From: Amycolatopsis sp. FBCC-B4732
GTDB lineage: Bacteria > Actinomycetota > Actinomycetes > Mycobacteriales > Pseudonocardiaceae
Assembly (NCBI RefSeq): GCF_023008405.1
Contig: NZ_CP095376.1
Location: forward strand, 892,001-956,000
DNA: 64,000 nt
Direction of reading: 5' to 3'
The first letter of the stretch is position 1; the number at the start of each line of letters is the position of its first letter. The translations under genes were made by a program, and so were the position numbers. Under the pieces are notes generated by a model. It was not told where the DNA came from. It did not search any database and saw only the letters and a list, made by a program, of their open reading frames with translations. Shown one piece after another: positions 43,819 through 53,348 of this stretch.

Positions 43819-46800
43819 ATGTCGAACGCGGAAACACCCGCCGAGCACACCGGCGGGAATCCCGCCACACCCACGACCGGGCCACTGGCCGACCTGCCGC
43901 CCCGCATCCGGGTGCACGCGCTGGCCAAGCTGCTCGAGTCGCACAGCCGGGACATCCTCGTCAAGCTCACCGAGCTGGGCGAAAGCGTGCGCAGCGCGCA
44001 GTCGAGCGTGACGAGGGAAGTCGCGCTCAAGGTGGCCGGAGCCTTCACCTCGGCCGAAGGTGAGCAGGCAGCCGCCGCGCCCGTGGAAGCCGCGGCCGCC
44101 GAAGAGCAACCCGCCCGGGACAACGCCGACCAGGCCCCGCCCGCCGACCAGGGCTCCGCCCGCGACGGCGCCGACCGGGGCCAGGGCGACGCCGACCAGG
44201 CCCAGCCCGCCACCCAGGGCACCGCCGCCCGAGGCCGCCGCGTGAGCCGTGGCCGCGGCGAGGCCGCCCAGGCCGCGACCAGCCAGGCTCAGCCCGCCGA
44301 CCAGGCCACCGGCAGCACCCGCGAGGCCGCCCCCGCGGTCCCGCCGGCCCCCGAGGTCCCGGCGGCCGAGGCCGAGAAGCCGCGCCCGCGCCAGAAGACC
44401 CGCGCCCACCTGCCGGTCTTCGCCGCGCCGTCGCCGGTGTTCCTGCCGCCGGAGCCGGCCGAGCGCGCGGTCAAGCCCGCGCGCAAGCCGGCCGACCCGT
44501 TCGCGGAGCCCGAGCCCCGCCCGGAGCCGCGTCGCGAGGCTCGCCACGAGGCCGAGGCCGTCGAGGAAGAGGCCGAAGACACCACCCCCGCCACCGACGC
44601 GAACGCCGATGACGACGAGGACGCCGGCAGCCGCCGTCGCCGTCGCCGCGGCCGTCGTGGCCGGGGCCGCGGCAAGGGCGCCGACGGCAGCGACGAGGGC
44701 GCCGAAAACGACGACGACCAGGCCGACGAGCAGCCGCGCCGCCGGAACCGCAACGCGGACGAAAAGCCCGAAGCGGACGCCGAAGAGGCCGAGGAAGCCG
44801 CCGGTCCGGCCGCGGAGTCCGACAGCGACGACGATGGCGAGGGCGGCAGCAAGCGCCGTCGCCGCCGCCGTCGCCGCAAGGGCTCGGACGGCGACGACGC
44901 CGAGACCACCGACGACCCGCCCAACACGGTCACCCACGTCCGCCAGGCCAAGGCCGAGCAGGCCGAGCGCGAGCGCCCGGCGCGCGACGAGGTGCGCAGC
45001 GTCCGCGGGTCGACCCGCCTGGAGGCCAAGCGCCAGCGCCGCCGCGACGGCCGCGAGGCGGGCCGCCGCCGCGCCCCGATCCTGTCCGAGGCCGAGTTCC
45101 TCGCCCGCCGCGAGGCCGTCGAGCGCACGATGGTCGTCGCCGAGAAGGGCGACTCGACGCAGATCGGCGTGCTCGAAGACGGCGTGCTGGTCGAGCACTT
45201 CGTGACGCAGTCGGGCTCCGGCTCGATCGTCGGCAACGTCTACCTCGGCCGCGTCCAGAACGTGCTGCCGAGCATGGAAGCCGCGTTCATCGACATCGGC
45301 CGCGGCCGCAACGCCGTGCTCTACGCCGGCGAGGTCGACTGGGACGCCGCCGGCCTGGAGGGCAAGGCCCGCAAGATCGAGCAGGCGCTGTCCACCGGCG
45401 ACTCCGTGCTGGTCCAGGTCACCAAGGACCCGGTCGGGCACAAGGGCGCCCGGCTGACCACGCAGATCTCGCTGCCCGGCCGCTTCCTCGTCTACGTGCC
45501 CGCGGGCGGCGCCACCGGCATCTCCCGCAAGCTGCCGGAGAACGAGCGCCGCCGGCTCAAGGACATCCTCAAGCGGATCGTCCCGGAGGACGCGGGCGTC
45601 ATCATCCGCACCGCCTCCGAGGGCATCGGCGAGGAGGAGCTGGGCCGCGACGTCGACCGCCTGAAGGCGCAGTGGGACGTCATCAAGGAGAAGGCCGCCG
45701 CCGGTTCCGGCAAGAAGGGCGGCGCGCCGACCATGCTCTACGAAGAGCCCGACCTGCTGGTCAAGGTCGTGCGTGACCTCTTCACGGAGGACTTCGCCAA
45801 GCTGGAGATCCAGGGCAACCGGTCGTGGGAGACCATCAACGACTACGTCCGGCACGTCGCGCCGGAGCTGACCGAGCGGGTCAAGCGCTACACCGGCACC
45901 GGTGACGTGTTCGCCGACCACCGGATCGACGAGCAGATCACCAAGGCGCTCGACCGCAAGGTCTGGCTGCCGAGTGGCGGTTACCTGGTCATCGACCGCA
46001 CCGAGGCGATGACGGTCATCGACGTCAACACCGGCAAGTTCACCGGATCGGGTGGAAACCTCGAGGAGACGGTGACCCGCAACAACCTGGAGTCGGCGGA
46101 GGAGATCGTCCGCCAGCTCCGGCTCCGGGACATCGGCGGCATCATCGTCATCGACTTCATCGACATGGTGCTCGAGTCGAACCGCGAGCTGGTGCTGCGC
46201 CGCCTCACCGAGTGCCTCGGCCGCGACCGCACGCGCCACCAGGTCGCCGAGGTCACTTCGCTCGGCCTGGTCCAGATGACCCGCAAGAAGATCGGCACCG
46301 GCCTGCTGGAGGCGTTCTCCACGCCGTGCGAGCACTGCAAGGGCCGGGGTGTGCTCGTCTCGACCGAGGTGCAGCGCACCGGCGGCGGGGCCGGCCACTC
46401 CCACGGTGGCAACGGCAACGGCGGGAACGGTGGCAACGGCGGCGGTGGCGGCGGGGAGAAGAGCTCCCGCCGGTCGCGTGGCCGCGGCAAGGGCGAGGAG
46501 GCCGCCAAGGAGCAGGCCGAAGCCGCCAAGGCCGAGGTCCACGCCGTCCCGTCGCCGGAGCAGCGCGAGTCGATCGCGTCCGCGGTGGCGGCGATGGCGA
46601 ACGCCTCGAAGGTCGTCAAGGAGCACGACCACGGCGCCGAGAACGGGCACGTCCCGGAGCCCGCCAAGGAGGTCGCGGACGTCCCGGCCACCACGGAGGC
46701 GGACGAGGCGCCGGTGGCGGCCGAGCGGCCGGTCGAGCCCGCCCAGGAGGTCGCCGGCACCCCGGTGACCACCGAGGCGGACGAGGTCCCGGTGCCGCAG

Positions 46801-47004
46801 GACGAGGAGCCGGTGGTCGAGCGCTCTTCGGCCCCGGAACCGGCCGAAGAGCCGGTCAACGAGTCTTCGGAGGCCGCCGAGCCGGTCGCCGAACCCGAGG
46901 TCAGCGTGCCCGAGCCGGCCGTGCGCTCCACCCGGCGCCGTCCGCGCCGGGCGGCGTCGCGGCCCGCGGGCCCGCCGGTGCACGCCTCGGACCAGAGCAG
47001 TTGA
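43819..47004 (+). CDS. rne: Ribonuclease E/G family endoribonuclease
   Basis: 1,061 residues. It begins with an IF2_N-like helical domain (LPPRIRVHALAKLLESHSRD). A roughly 330-residue disordered region follows, alternating acidic stretches with Arg-rich clusters (RRRRRGRRGRGRGKG and a second Arg run), which probably binds RNA or partners. The catalytic core has the S1 domain (IVGNVYLGRVQNVLPSMEAA), metal ligands Asp735 (VIDVNTG) and Asp779 (IVIDFIDM) and the zinc-link CEHC (837-840). The C-terminus is again disordered with a Gly-rich run and acidic repeats (PVTTEADEVPV). It starts mRNA decay and rRNA/tRNA maturation. The ATG at 43819 follows GGAGGAG. Confidence 0.95.
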   Translation: MSNAETPAEHTGGNPATPTTGPLADLPPRIRVHALAKLLESHSRDILVKLTELGESVRSAQSSVTREVALKVAGAFTSAEGEQAAAAPVEAAAAEEQPARDNADQAPPADQGSARDGADRGQGDADQAQPATQGTAARGRRVSRGRGEAAQAATSQAQPADQATGSTREAAPAVPPAPEVPAAEAEKPRPRQKTRAHLPVFAAPSPVFLPPEPAERAVKPARKPADPFAEPEPRPEPRREARHEAEAVEEEAEDTTPATDANADDDEDAGSRRRRRRGRRGRGRGKGADGSDEGAENDDDQADEQPRRRNRNADEKPEADAEEAEEAAGPAAESDSDDDGEGGSKRRRRRRRRKGSDGDDAETTDDPPNTVTHVRQAKAEQAERERPARDEVRSVRGSTRLEAKRQRRRDGREAGRRRAPILSEAEFLARREAVERTMVVAEKGDSTQIGVLEDGVLVEHFVTQSGSGSIVGNVYLGRVQNVLPSMEAAFIDIGRGRNAVLYAGEVDWDAAGLEGKARKIEQALSTGDSVLVQVTKDPVGHKGARLTTQISLPGRFLVYVPAGGATGISRKLPENERRRLKDILKRIVPEDAGVIIRTASEGIGEEELGRDVDRLKAQWDVIKEKAAAGSGKKGGAPTMLYEEPDLLVKVVRDLFTEDFAKLEIQGNRSWETINDYVRHVAPELTERVKRYTGTGDVFADHRIDEQITKALDRKVWLPSGGYLVIDRTEAMTVIDVNTGKFTGSGGNLEETVTRNNLESAEEIVRQLRLRDIGGIIVIDFIDMVLESNRELVLRRLTECLGRDRTRHQVAEVTSLGLVQMTRKKIGTGLLEAFSTPCEHCKGRGVLVSTEVQRTGGGAGHSHGGNGNGGNGGNGGGGGGEKSSRRSRGRGKGEEAAKEQAEAAKAEVHAVPSPEQRESIASAVAAMANASKVVKEHDHGAENGHVPEPAKEVADVPATTEADEAPVAAERPVEPAQEVAGTPVTTEADEVPVPQDEEPVVERSSAPEPAEEPVNESSEAAEPVAEPEVSVPEPAVRSTRRRPRRAASRPAGPPVHASDQSS

Positions 47005-47016
47005 ACAACTAGGGGA

Positions 47017-47038
47017 CCCCGGTGGTAACGCACCGGGG
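47017..47038 (+). terminator. Hairpin after rne
   Basis: CCCCGGTG (47017-47024) and CACCGGGG (47031-47038) form an 8-bp perfect stem with a 6-base loop, 12 bp after the rne stop. It probably separates rne from the ribosomal-protein operon. Confidence 0.6.
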
Positions 47039-47112
47039 CACCCCACGTAACCTGTAGTACGGCCTGCCACCAGAGCAGGTCGCTGCGCGAGTGCCGGACC
47101 GCCTTCAGTTTC

Positions 47113-47141
47113 GGGTGGGCCGATCGCGCGGGCCCCCACCC
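47113..47141 (+). promoter_or_regulatory. Hairpin in the rplU leader
   Basis: GGGTGGG (47113-47119) pairs with CCCACCC (47135-47141), with further pairing inside. It sits about 26 bp before the rplU start, where a leader for autoregulation by L21 might lie. No confirmed leader family is recognised. Confidence 0.35.
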
Positions 47142-47167
47142 ATTGTCGAGTAATGCAGGAGACTTCC

Positions 47168-47482
47168 GTGTCGGCGTACGCGATCGTCAAGACCGGCGGC
47201 AAGCAGTACAAGGTGGCCGTCGGCGACGTCGTCGAGGTCGAGAAGCTCGAGGGCGAGCCGGGCACCGAGCACATCCTCCCCGCCGTTTTGTACGTCGACG
47301 GTGGCGATGTCACCACGGACGCCGACGCGCTGGCGAAGGTCTCGGTCACCGGCAAGGTCGTCGAGCAGACCAAGGGTCCGAAGATCCGGATCCACAAGTT
47401 CAAGAACAAGACGGGCTACCACAAGCGCCAGGGTCACCGGCAGAAGCTGACCCGCGTCGAGGTCACCGCCATCTCCCTGTAA
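47168..47482 (+). CDS. rplU: Large-subunit ribosomal protein bL21
   Basis: 104 residues, usual length. [20 protein letters not shown] at the start and [20 protein letters not shown] with GHRQKLTRV near the end are diagnostic. The GTG at 47168 (after AGGAG) is preferred over an ATG five codons upstream, as it gives the family N-terminus. It is the first gene of the rplU-rpmA unit. Confidence 0.96.
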   Translation: MSAYAIVKTGGKQYKVAVGDVVEVEKLEGEPGTEHILPAVLYVDGGDVTTDADALAKVSVTGKVVEQTKGPKIRIHKFKNKTGYHKRQGHRQKLTRVEVTAISL

Positions 47483-47523
47483 GAACTTTCCGGATCTGCT
47501 TTTTTCAGAAAGAGGGCTGAGCC

Positions 47524-47784
47524 ATGGCTCACAAGAAGGGTGCGTCCAGCTCCCGCAACGGTCGTGACTCGAACGCGCAGCGCCTCGGCGTCAAGCGCTT
47601 CGGCGGCCAGGAAGTCAACGCGGGCGAGATCCTCATCCGTCAGCGCGGCACCAAGTTCCACCCCGGCGTGAACGTCGGCCGTGGCGGCGACGACACGCTG
47701 TTCGCCCTGGCCGCCGGTGCGGTCCAGTTCGGCGAGAAGCGTGGCCGCAAGACGGTCAACATCGTGGTGCCGGCCGAGGCCTGA
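47524..47784 (+). CDS. rpmA: Large-subunit ribosomal protein bL27
   Basis: 86 residues. [20 protein letters not shown] at the N-terminus reaches the peptidyl-transferase centre, and [20 protein letters not shown] follows. There is no N-terminal extension requiring cleavage, unlike Firmicutes L27. Co-transcribed with rplU, 41 bp apart, behind an AGAGGG ribosome-binding sequence. Confidence 0.97.
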   Translation: MAHKKGASSSRNGRDSNAQRLGVKRFGGQEVNAGEILIRQRGTKFHPGVNVGRGGDDTLFALAAGAVQFGEKRGRKTVNIVVPAEA

Positions 47785-47809
47785 GCCTTCGGTCGTCGTT
47801 GGACCTCTG

Positions 47810-47856
47810 ACGAGGGGTGGGACCGGAATATCCGGTGCCACCCCTCGTTTGTTTTG
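47810..47856 (+). terminator. Intrinsic terminator after rpmA
   Basis: ACGAGGGGTGG (47810-47820) pairs with CCACCCCTCGT (47838-47848), with ACCGGA/TCCGGT extending the stem inside, followed by TTTGTTTTG. It is the most classical rho-independent terminator in the window and indicates that obg has its own promoter or depends on readthrough. Confidence 0.9.
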
Positions 47857-47890
47857 TATATCCCCTTCTCGCGAGTGAAAGAGGCAAGTC

Positions 47891-49345
47891 ATGGCGTCCC
47901 GGTTCGTGGACCGCGCGGTGATCCACCTGACCGCCGGCGACGGTGGGAACGGCTGCGCCTCGGTGCACCGCGAGAAGTTCAAGCCCCTCGGCGGCCCGGA
48001 CGGCGGCAACGGCGGCAACGGCGGCGACGTCCTGCTGGTCGTCGACCCGAACGTGCACACGCTGCTCGACTTCCACTTCCGCCCGCACGCCAAGGCGGGC
48101 AGCGGCAAGATGGGCCAGGGCGGCAACCGCGCGGGCGCGGCGGGGGAGTCGCTGGTGATGAAGGTGCCGTCGGGCACCGTCGTGTTCACCGACGACGGCG
48201 AGCTGGTCGCCGACCTGATCGGTCCGGGCACCACGTTCGTCGCCGCCCAGGGCGGCCGCGGCGGCCTCGGCAACGCGTCGCTGTCGTCGAAGGCCCGCAA
48301 GGCACCCGGGTTCGCGCTGCTCGGCGAGCCGGGCGAGAGCCGTGACCTCACGCTGGAGCTGCGCTCGGTCGCCGACGTCGGTCTGCTCGGCTTCCCGTCC
48401 GCCGGCAAGTCGTCGCTGATCTCGGTGCTGTCCGCGGCCAAGCCGAAGATCGCCGACTACCCGTTCACCACGCTGGTGCCGAACCTCGGTGTCATCACCG
48501 GCGGCGACACGGTCTTCACGATGGCCGACGTGCCCGGCCTGATCCCCGGCGCGTCCGAGGGCAAGGGCCTCGGCCTCGACTTCCTCCGCCACATCGAGCG
48601 CTGCGCGGTGCTGGTGCACGTCGTCGACTGCGCCACGCTCGAACCCGGCCGCGACCCGCTGTCCGATGTGGACGCGCTGGAGGCGGAGCTCGCGAAGTAC
48701 ACGCCGAGCCTGGGCGGGAAGCTCGAGGAGCGCCCGCGCGTCGTCGTCCTCAACAAGATCGACGTCCCCGAGGCTGCCGAGCTGGCCGAGTTCGTCCGGC
48801 CGGAGCTGGAAGCCCGCGGGCTGCGGGTGTTCGAGGTCTCGACGGCGTCCCGCAAGGGCCTGCGGGAGCTGACCTTCGCGCTCGCGGCGGTCGTCGAGGA
48901 GTACCGCGAGGCGCAACCGGTGCTGGAGCCGGAGAAGATCGTCCTGCGGCCGCTCGCCGTCGACGACTCCGGGTTCACCGTCGAGGTCGACCCGGAGGAA
49001 GAGGGTGCGTTCATCGTGCGCGGCTCCCGGCCGGAGCGCTGGATCCGCCAGACCGACTTCGCCAACGACGAGGCCGTCGGCTACCTCGCCGACCGGCTGG
49101 ACCGCCTCGGCGTCGAGGACCAGCTGGCGAAGCTCGGCGCGAAGCCCGGCAGCCCGGTCACGATCGGCGACGTCCAGTTCGAGTGGGAGCCGTCGACGCC
49201 GAGCGTCGCGGTCCACCTGTCCGGGCGCGGCACCGACGTCCGGCTGGAGCGCACCGACCGCATCGGCGCTTCCGAGCGCAAGGAAGCCCGCCGCATCCGG
49301 CGCGAGGGCACGGGCGAGTTCGACGACCTGGACGCCGACGAGTGA
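47891..49345 (+). CDS. obg: Obg/CgtA GTPase
   Basis: 484 residues. The glycine-rich Obg domain ([37 protein letters not shown]) is followed by the G domain with G1 [10 protein letters not shown]3 DVPGLIPGA and G4 NKID. The C-terminal OCT domain ([20 protein letters not shown]) ends in an acidic tail (FDDLDADE). The essential GTPase acts in 50S ribosome assembly and the stringent response. Its stop overlaps the proB start (GTGA). Confidence 0.97.
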   Translation: MASRFVDRAVIHLTAGDGGNGCASVHREKFKPLGGPDGGNGGNGGDVLLVVDPNVHTLLDFHFRPHAKAGSGKMGQGGNRAGAAGESLVMKVPSGTVVFTDDGELVADLIGPGTTFVAAQGGRGGLGNASLSSKARKAPGFALLGEPGESRDLTLELRSVADVGLLGFPSAGKSSLISVLSAAKPKIADYPFTTLVPNLGVITGGDTVFTMADVPGLIPGASEGKGLGLDFLRHIERCAVLVHVVDCATLEPGRDPLSDVDALEAELAKYTPSLGGKLEERPRVVVLNKIDVPEAAELAEFVRPELEARGLRVFEVSTASRKGLRELTFALAAVVEEYREAQPVLEPEKIVLRPLAVDDSGFTVEVDPEEEGAFIVRGSRPERWIRQTDFANDEAVGYLADRLDRLGVEDQLAKLGAKPGSPVTIGDVQFEWEPSTPSVAVHLSGRGTDVRLERTDRIGASERKEARRIRREGTGEFDDLDADE

Positions 49346-50451
49346 GTGGCACACGGCAGGCCATCGCGGCGGCACGCCGCCTGGTGGTCAAGGTCGGTTC
49401 GTCGGCGCTGACCACCGCGGGCAGCGGCCTCGACGTCGTCCGCCTGGACGCGCTGGTCGACGCGATCGCCGAGCGCGTCGCCCGCGACACCCAGATCGTC
49501 CTGGTCTCCTCGGGCGCGATCGGCGCCGGCCTGGCCCCGCTCTCGCTCGGCAAGCGCCCCCGCGACCTGGCGACCCAGCAAGCGGCGGCGAGCGTCGGCC
49601 AGCTGGCGCTGGCGCACGCGTACGCCGAATCGTTCGGGCGGTATTCGCTGACGGTCGGCCAGGTGCTGCTGACGTCCGACGACGTCGTCCGCCGCTCCCA
49701 CTACCGCAACGCGCAGCGCACGTTCTCCCGGCTGCTGGCCCTGGGCGCGGTCCCGGTGGTCAACGAGAACGACACGGTGGCCACCGAGGAAATCCGCTTC
49801 GGCGACAACGACCGCCTGGCCGCACTGGTGGCCCACCTGATCGGCGCGGACGCGCTCCTCCTCCTGTCCGATGTGGACGGCCTCTACGACGGCGACCCCC
49901 GCGACGGCGCGACCCGCAAGCTGACCGAGGTCCTGTCGGAGTCCGATGTGGACGGAATCTCGGTCGGCATGTCCAGCTCCGGCCTCGGAACGGGCGGCAT
50001 GGTCTCCAAACTCGCCGCGGCCCGCACCGCGGCGGGCGCGGGCATCCCCGTCCTCTTGGCGGCAGCCGCGGAAGCTTCCGCAGCCCTGACAACGGCTTCC
50101 CCCGGCACGGCCTTCGCCCCGGCGGACACCCGCTTGTCGGCCCGCCGCTTTTGGCTGGGCTACGCAGCGGACACAACGGGCAAACTCCGCCTCGACGACG
50201 GCGCGGTGACAGCGGTGGTCCGCCGCCGCCGCTCCCTGCTGGCAGCAGGCATAACAGGAGTGGAAGGCGACTTCCAGGCCGGCGACGTGGTGGACCTGGT
50301 GGACGCAAAGGACCGAGCCATCGCCCGCGGCGTGGTGGCGTTCGACGCAACGGAACTCCCGGACCTGATCGGCCGCTCCACCCCGGAACTGCCGGAGGAA
50401 CAACGCCGCGAGGTAGTCCACGCGGACGACCTGGTCCCGCTGCGCCGCTAG
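49342..50451 (+). CDS. proB: Glutamate 5-kinase
   Basis: 369 residues. The amino-acid-kinase fold shows [35 protein letters not shown] and [14 protein letters not shown]-terminal PUA domain ([20 protein letters not shown]) is present. It phosphorylates glutamate in the first step of proline synthesis. The GTG at 49342 overlaps the obg stop, so translation is coupled. proA is not in this window. Confidence 0.96.
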   Translation: MSGTRQAIAAARRLVVKVGSSALTTAGSGLDVVRLDALVDAIAERVARDTQIVLVSSGAIGAGLAPLSLGKRPRDLATQQAAASVGQLALAHAYAESFGRYSLTVGQVLLTSDDVVRRSHYRNAQRTFSRLLALGAVPVVNENDTVATEEIRFGDNDRLAALVAHLIGADALLLLSDVDGLYDGDPRDGATRKLTEVLSESDVDGISVGMSSSGLGTGGMVSKLAAARTAAGAGIPVLLAAAAEASAALTTASPGTAFAPADTRLSARRFWLGYAADTTGKLRLDDGAVTAVVRRRRSLLAAGITGVEGDFQAGDVVDLVDAKDRAIARGVVAFDATELPDLIGRSTPELPEEQRREVVHADDLVPLRR

Positions 50452-50874
50452 CCAGCTCGCTCGCGCCGCGGTCGGCGGGTCTCGCCGCTGGGTGCTCCAG
50501 CGCCTGCCCCGCCCGCCTGCGCTGCCGACCGAGCTTGCCTCGCCTGCCCGCCCATCGACCCTGCCGCCCGAGCTTGCCTGGCCTGCCCGCCCGTCGGGGC
50601 GGGGCCGCCGCCCGATCAAGTCGCCTGGCCGCTGAGCTGCTTCAACGCAGCTGGCCCATGCGGCAGGTCTCGCTGTCATGCCCCAGCGCCGCCCACCGGA
50701 TCCCCGCCGCGCTGCCGCCCGCCGGGCCGTCGAGCCACCTGCCCACCGAGCCACCTGCCCACCGAGTCGTCGGGCCGCCGGGCCGTCGGGCCGTCGGGCC
50801 GCCGGGCCGCCGGGCCAGTTGCCTGGCCGTCGACCGAGCCTGCCGAGCCGGCGAGCCAGCCCCACGCTAGCCGA
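50452..50874. other. Intergenic region rich in short GC repeats
   Basis: 423 bp between convergent proB and the monooxygenase gene. No coding potential can be supported. The sequence is made of recurring GCCTGCCCGCCC-like and GGGCCGYC-like words. No clear hairpin terminator stands out. Confidence 0.5.
50731..50811. repeat. Tandem repeats: 16-bp x2 and GGGCCGYC x5
   Basis: CGAGCCACCTGCCCAC is repeated head to tail at 50731-50746 and 50747-50762. Then five uninterrupted copies of GGGCCGYC run from 50772 to 50811 and a partial sixth follows. Likely slippage-generated. Confidence 0.8.
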
Positions 50875-51159
50875 TCAAGGCGCCTCGACCGCCGAAATGC
50901 GGTAGCGGGCCACCGAGGCGTCGAGGATCTGGGCCGACTGCTCGTCCGATGGCCCGGACCCGCGGAAGCGCTCAAGGTCCGCGTCGGACTCCCAGCGCTC
51001 GTACACGGTGATCCGCCCGGAGTCGAGCAGGTCCGCGCCCAGCGCGTACTCGAGGCAGCCGGGCGCTTCCCGCGCCAGCCGCACCGCTTCGGCGCAGTCC
51101 CTCAGGTAGGCGTCCCGCGCTTCGGGCGCGACCGCGAGCCAGCCGGCGATGATGATCAT
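50875..51159 (-). CDS. Antibiotic biosynthesis monooxygenase (ABM) domain protein
   Basis: 94 residues. IIIAGWLAVAPEARDAYLRD, APGCLEYALGADLLDSGRIT and YERWESDADLERF are the typical ABM/YgiN ferredoxin-like fold. Such small dimeric proteins oxidise quinols or degrade small aromatic or haem-like molecules; many have no known substrate. The ATG at 51159 overlaps the stop of the PPOX gene (ATGA), so the two are co-translated. Confidence 0.85.
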   Translation of the reverse strand: MIIIAGWLAVAPEARDAYLRDCAEAVRLAREAPGCLEYALGADLLDSGRITVYERWESDADLERFRGSGPSDEQSAQILDASVARYRISAVEAP

Positions 51160-51545
51160 GTCGGGTTGATCCGATCCGCCTTGATGGTCAGCAGCAACCG
51201 CGTCTGGTCCCGGCCGCCCCACCACGGGTACGGGCCGCCGAGGTAGCGCTGCGAGAGCTCGTCGATGTGCTCGACGGCGCCTTCCTCGGTCATGTCGACG
51301 ACCTGCCCGCGGATCGCGTAGTACCGCGACGGCCGGTCGCGGTCGGCCACATTGAGCGCCACCCGCGGGTCGCGCTCGATGTTGCGCTGCTTCTGGTGCC
51401 CCAGCACCGTGTTGACCAGGATGTGCGTCCCGTCGGTGTCCACCCAGGTCTGGGTGAGCTGCGGCGAGCCGTCCGGCATCGACGTCGCCAGGAAGCAGAG
51501 GCTGGGTTCGCGCAGCAACGCGAGGAGGTCGGCGGGCAGTTCCAA
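51156..51545 (-). CDS. PPOX-class F420- or flavin-dependent oxidoreductase
   Basis: 129 residues. PSLCFLATSMPDGSPQLTQT, ILVNTVLGHQKQRNIERDPR and ALNVADRDRPSRYYAIRGQV match the pyridoxamine-5'-phosphate-oxidase-like split-barrel family, many actinobacterial members of which use F420. It likely starts at the TTG at 51545 (GGAG upstream), just after the argS stop; no ATG or GTG gives a sensible start outside argS. Operon argS-PPOX-ABM. Confidence 0.82.
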   Translation of the reverse strand: MELPADLLALLREPSLCFLATSMPDGSPQLTQTWVDTDGTHILVNTVLGHQKQRNIERDPRVALNVADRDRPSRYYAIRGQVVDMTEEGAVEHIDELSQRYLGGPYPWWGGRDQTRLLLTIKADRINPT

Positions 51546-51556
51546 GGTGGTCTCCG

Positions 51557-53278
51557 CTAAAGCCGGTCGGGCGCTTCGATGCCGAGCAAGGAGAGCCCGA
51601 GCGCGAGCGTGTGCGACGTCAGCGTAGTCAACCTCACCCGCGACGCGCGCAGCGACGGTGAAGACGCTTTCAGGACCGGACATTCCTCGAAGAACCGGGA
51701 GAACATGACGGCCGTCTCGTACAGGTACGTGCACAGCTTGTGCGGCGCGTAGCCGTTCGTCGCCGCCTTCAGCGCTTCGCCGAACCGAAGCAGCTTCACC
51801 GCCAACGCGCGTTCCGCCGGCGCCTCCAGCGTGATTTCCATGCTCTCGGGCTGCTCGCCCGCCTTCCGGAGAATCGACCGCGTCCGCGCGTGCGCGTACT
51901 GCAGGTACACCGAGGTGTTGCCCTCCTTGGCGAGCATCCGGTCCCAGGCGAAGACGTAGTCGCGCTCGCGGTCGCCGGACAGGTCGGCGTACTTGACCGC
52001 GCCGATGCCCACCGCCCGGGCGACCCCGGCCTGGCCCGCCGCGTCGAGCTCGCTGCGTTCGGCGACGACCGCGGCGGCCTGCGTCACGGCTTCGGTGAGC
52101 AGGTCGGCCAGCTTGACGGTATCGCCGGACCGGGTCCGCATCGTCTTGCCGTCCGCGCCGAGCACCGTGCCGAACCCGATGTGCTCGGCGTGCCCGGTCA
52201 GCCAGCCCGCCGCGCGGCAGACGGCGAACACCATCGCGAAGTGCTGGGCCTGCGGCGCCCCGACGACGTAGAGCAGATCGGTCGCGCCGCGGTCGGCCGT
52301 CCAGTACCGGACGGTGGCCAGGTCCGTGGCGGCGTACCCGTAACCGCCGTCGCGCTTGCGGACGATCAGCGGCAGCCGGTCGCCTTCGCGGTTGCGGAAA
52401 CCTTCGGGGAACACGCAGACGGCGCCGTCGCTGATCTCGGTCAGCCCGGCCCGTTCGAGGTCGTCGACCACCGCGGCGAGGAACGGGTTGTAGAAGCTCT
52501 CGCCGTAGATGTCGTTGTCCGTCAGCGAAATCCCGAGCAGCGCGTAGACCTCGTCGAAATGCCGGGTCGACTCCGCGATCAGCTCCCGCCAGACGGCAAG
52601 CGTCGCTTCGTCACCGCTTTGCAGCTGCACGACCCGCTCGCGCGCCCGGGTCGCGAACGCCGCGTCGTCGTCGAACTTCCGGCGCGCTTCACGGTAGAAG
52701 GCGTCGAGGTCGGCAATGCCGCTCCGGCCGGCCGAGACGTCGAGCAGGTGCTCGATGAGCATCCCGAACGGCGTTCCCCAGTCGCCGAGGTGGTTGTGCG
52801 GCAGCACTTCGTGGCCGGCGAACCGCAGCAAGCGCGCGAGGGCGTCGCCGATCACCGACGTCCGCAGGTGCCCGACGTGCATCTCCTTCGCCACGTTCGG
52901 ACTGCTGTAGTCGAGCGCGATCCGCCGTGGCGCGGCGGTTTCCGGCACACCCAGCCGGGGATCGCCGAGCACCGCGCCGACACGCGTCTCGAGCCATTCC
53001 GTGCGCAACGCGAAGTTGAGGAAACCGGGCCCGGCGATTTCGGGCGCGTCCGCGATGCCGTCGAGCTCCAGCGCCCCGGCGATCAGCCCCGCGACCTCAC
53101 GTGGCGCGCGGCCGAGCCGCTTGCCCAGGCTCATCGCGAGGTTCGCCTGGTAATCGACGCCTTCGCGTGGCGACGCCTGGATCAGCGCCTGCTCCGGTGT
53201 CAGTTCGACGTCCAGCGCCCGGCCGGCGGCGGCCACCACTCGGCGCGCCAGTTCCTCGGTAACGTCGGCGGTCTGCAC
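51557..53278 (-). CDS. argS: Arginyl-tRNA synthetase
   Basis: 573 residues. The N-terminal additional domain (AMSLGKRLGRAPREVAGLIA) is followed by HVGH (134-137, EMHVGHLRTSVIGDAL) and the KMSK-equivalent GKTMRTRSGD. The C-terminal DALR anticodon-binding domain (YAPHKLCTYLYETAVMFSRF) ends normally. It charges tRNA-Arg with arginine. The GTG at 53278 follows GGAGG. Being beside proB is not part of the M. tuberculosis order, so a second argS elsewhere in the genome is possible. Confidence 0.95.
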   Translation of the reverse strand: MQTADVTEELARRVVAAAGRALDVELTPEQALIQASPREGVDYQANLAMSLGKRLGRAPREVAGLIAGALELDGIADAPEIAGPGFLNFALRTEWLETRVGAVLGDPRLGVPETAAPRRIALDYSSPNVAKEMHVGHLRTSVIGDALARLLRFAGHEVLPHNHLGDWGTPFGMLIEHLLDVSAGRSGIADLDAFYREARRKFDDDAAFATRARERVVQLQSGDEATLAVWRELIAESTRHFDEVYALLGISLTDNDIYGESFYNPFLAAVVDDLERAGLTEISDGAVCVFPEGFRNREGDRLPLIVRKRDGGYGYAATDLATVRYWTADRGATDLLYVVGAPQAQHFAMVFAVCRAAGWLTGHAEHIGFGTVLGADGKTMRTRSGDTVKLADLLTEAVTQAAAVVAERSELDAAGQAGVARAVGIGAVKYADLSGDRERDYVFAWDRMLAKEGNTSVYLQYAHARTRSILRKAGEQPESMEITLEAPAERALAVKLLRFGEALKAATNGYAPHKLCTYLYETAVMFSRFFEECPVLKASSPSLRASRVRLTTLTSHTLALGLSLLGIEAPDRL

Positions 53279-53348
53279 GGTGTCCCTCCTTCGGCTCGGT
53301 CACGGAGGCCCGCAGCGTAGCGAGCGTGACCGGCCGGCGACGAAGGGT

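Noticed and set aside
41854..47409. Very long minus-strand open frame spanning rne and the protease gene
   Set aside because: Only the part from 43281 downwards is real (protease). The rest is antisense to rne and stays open because of high GC at third codon positions.
50731..50811. CRISPR-like array
   Set aside because: Units are 8 or 16 bp with no spacers and no cas genes are nearby.
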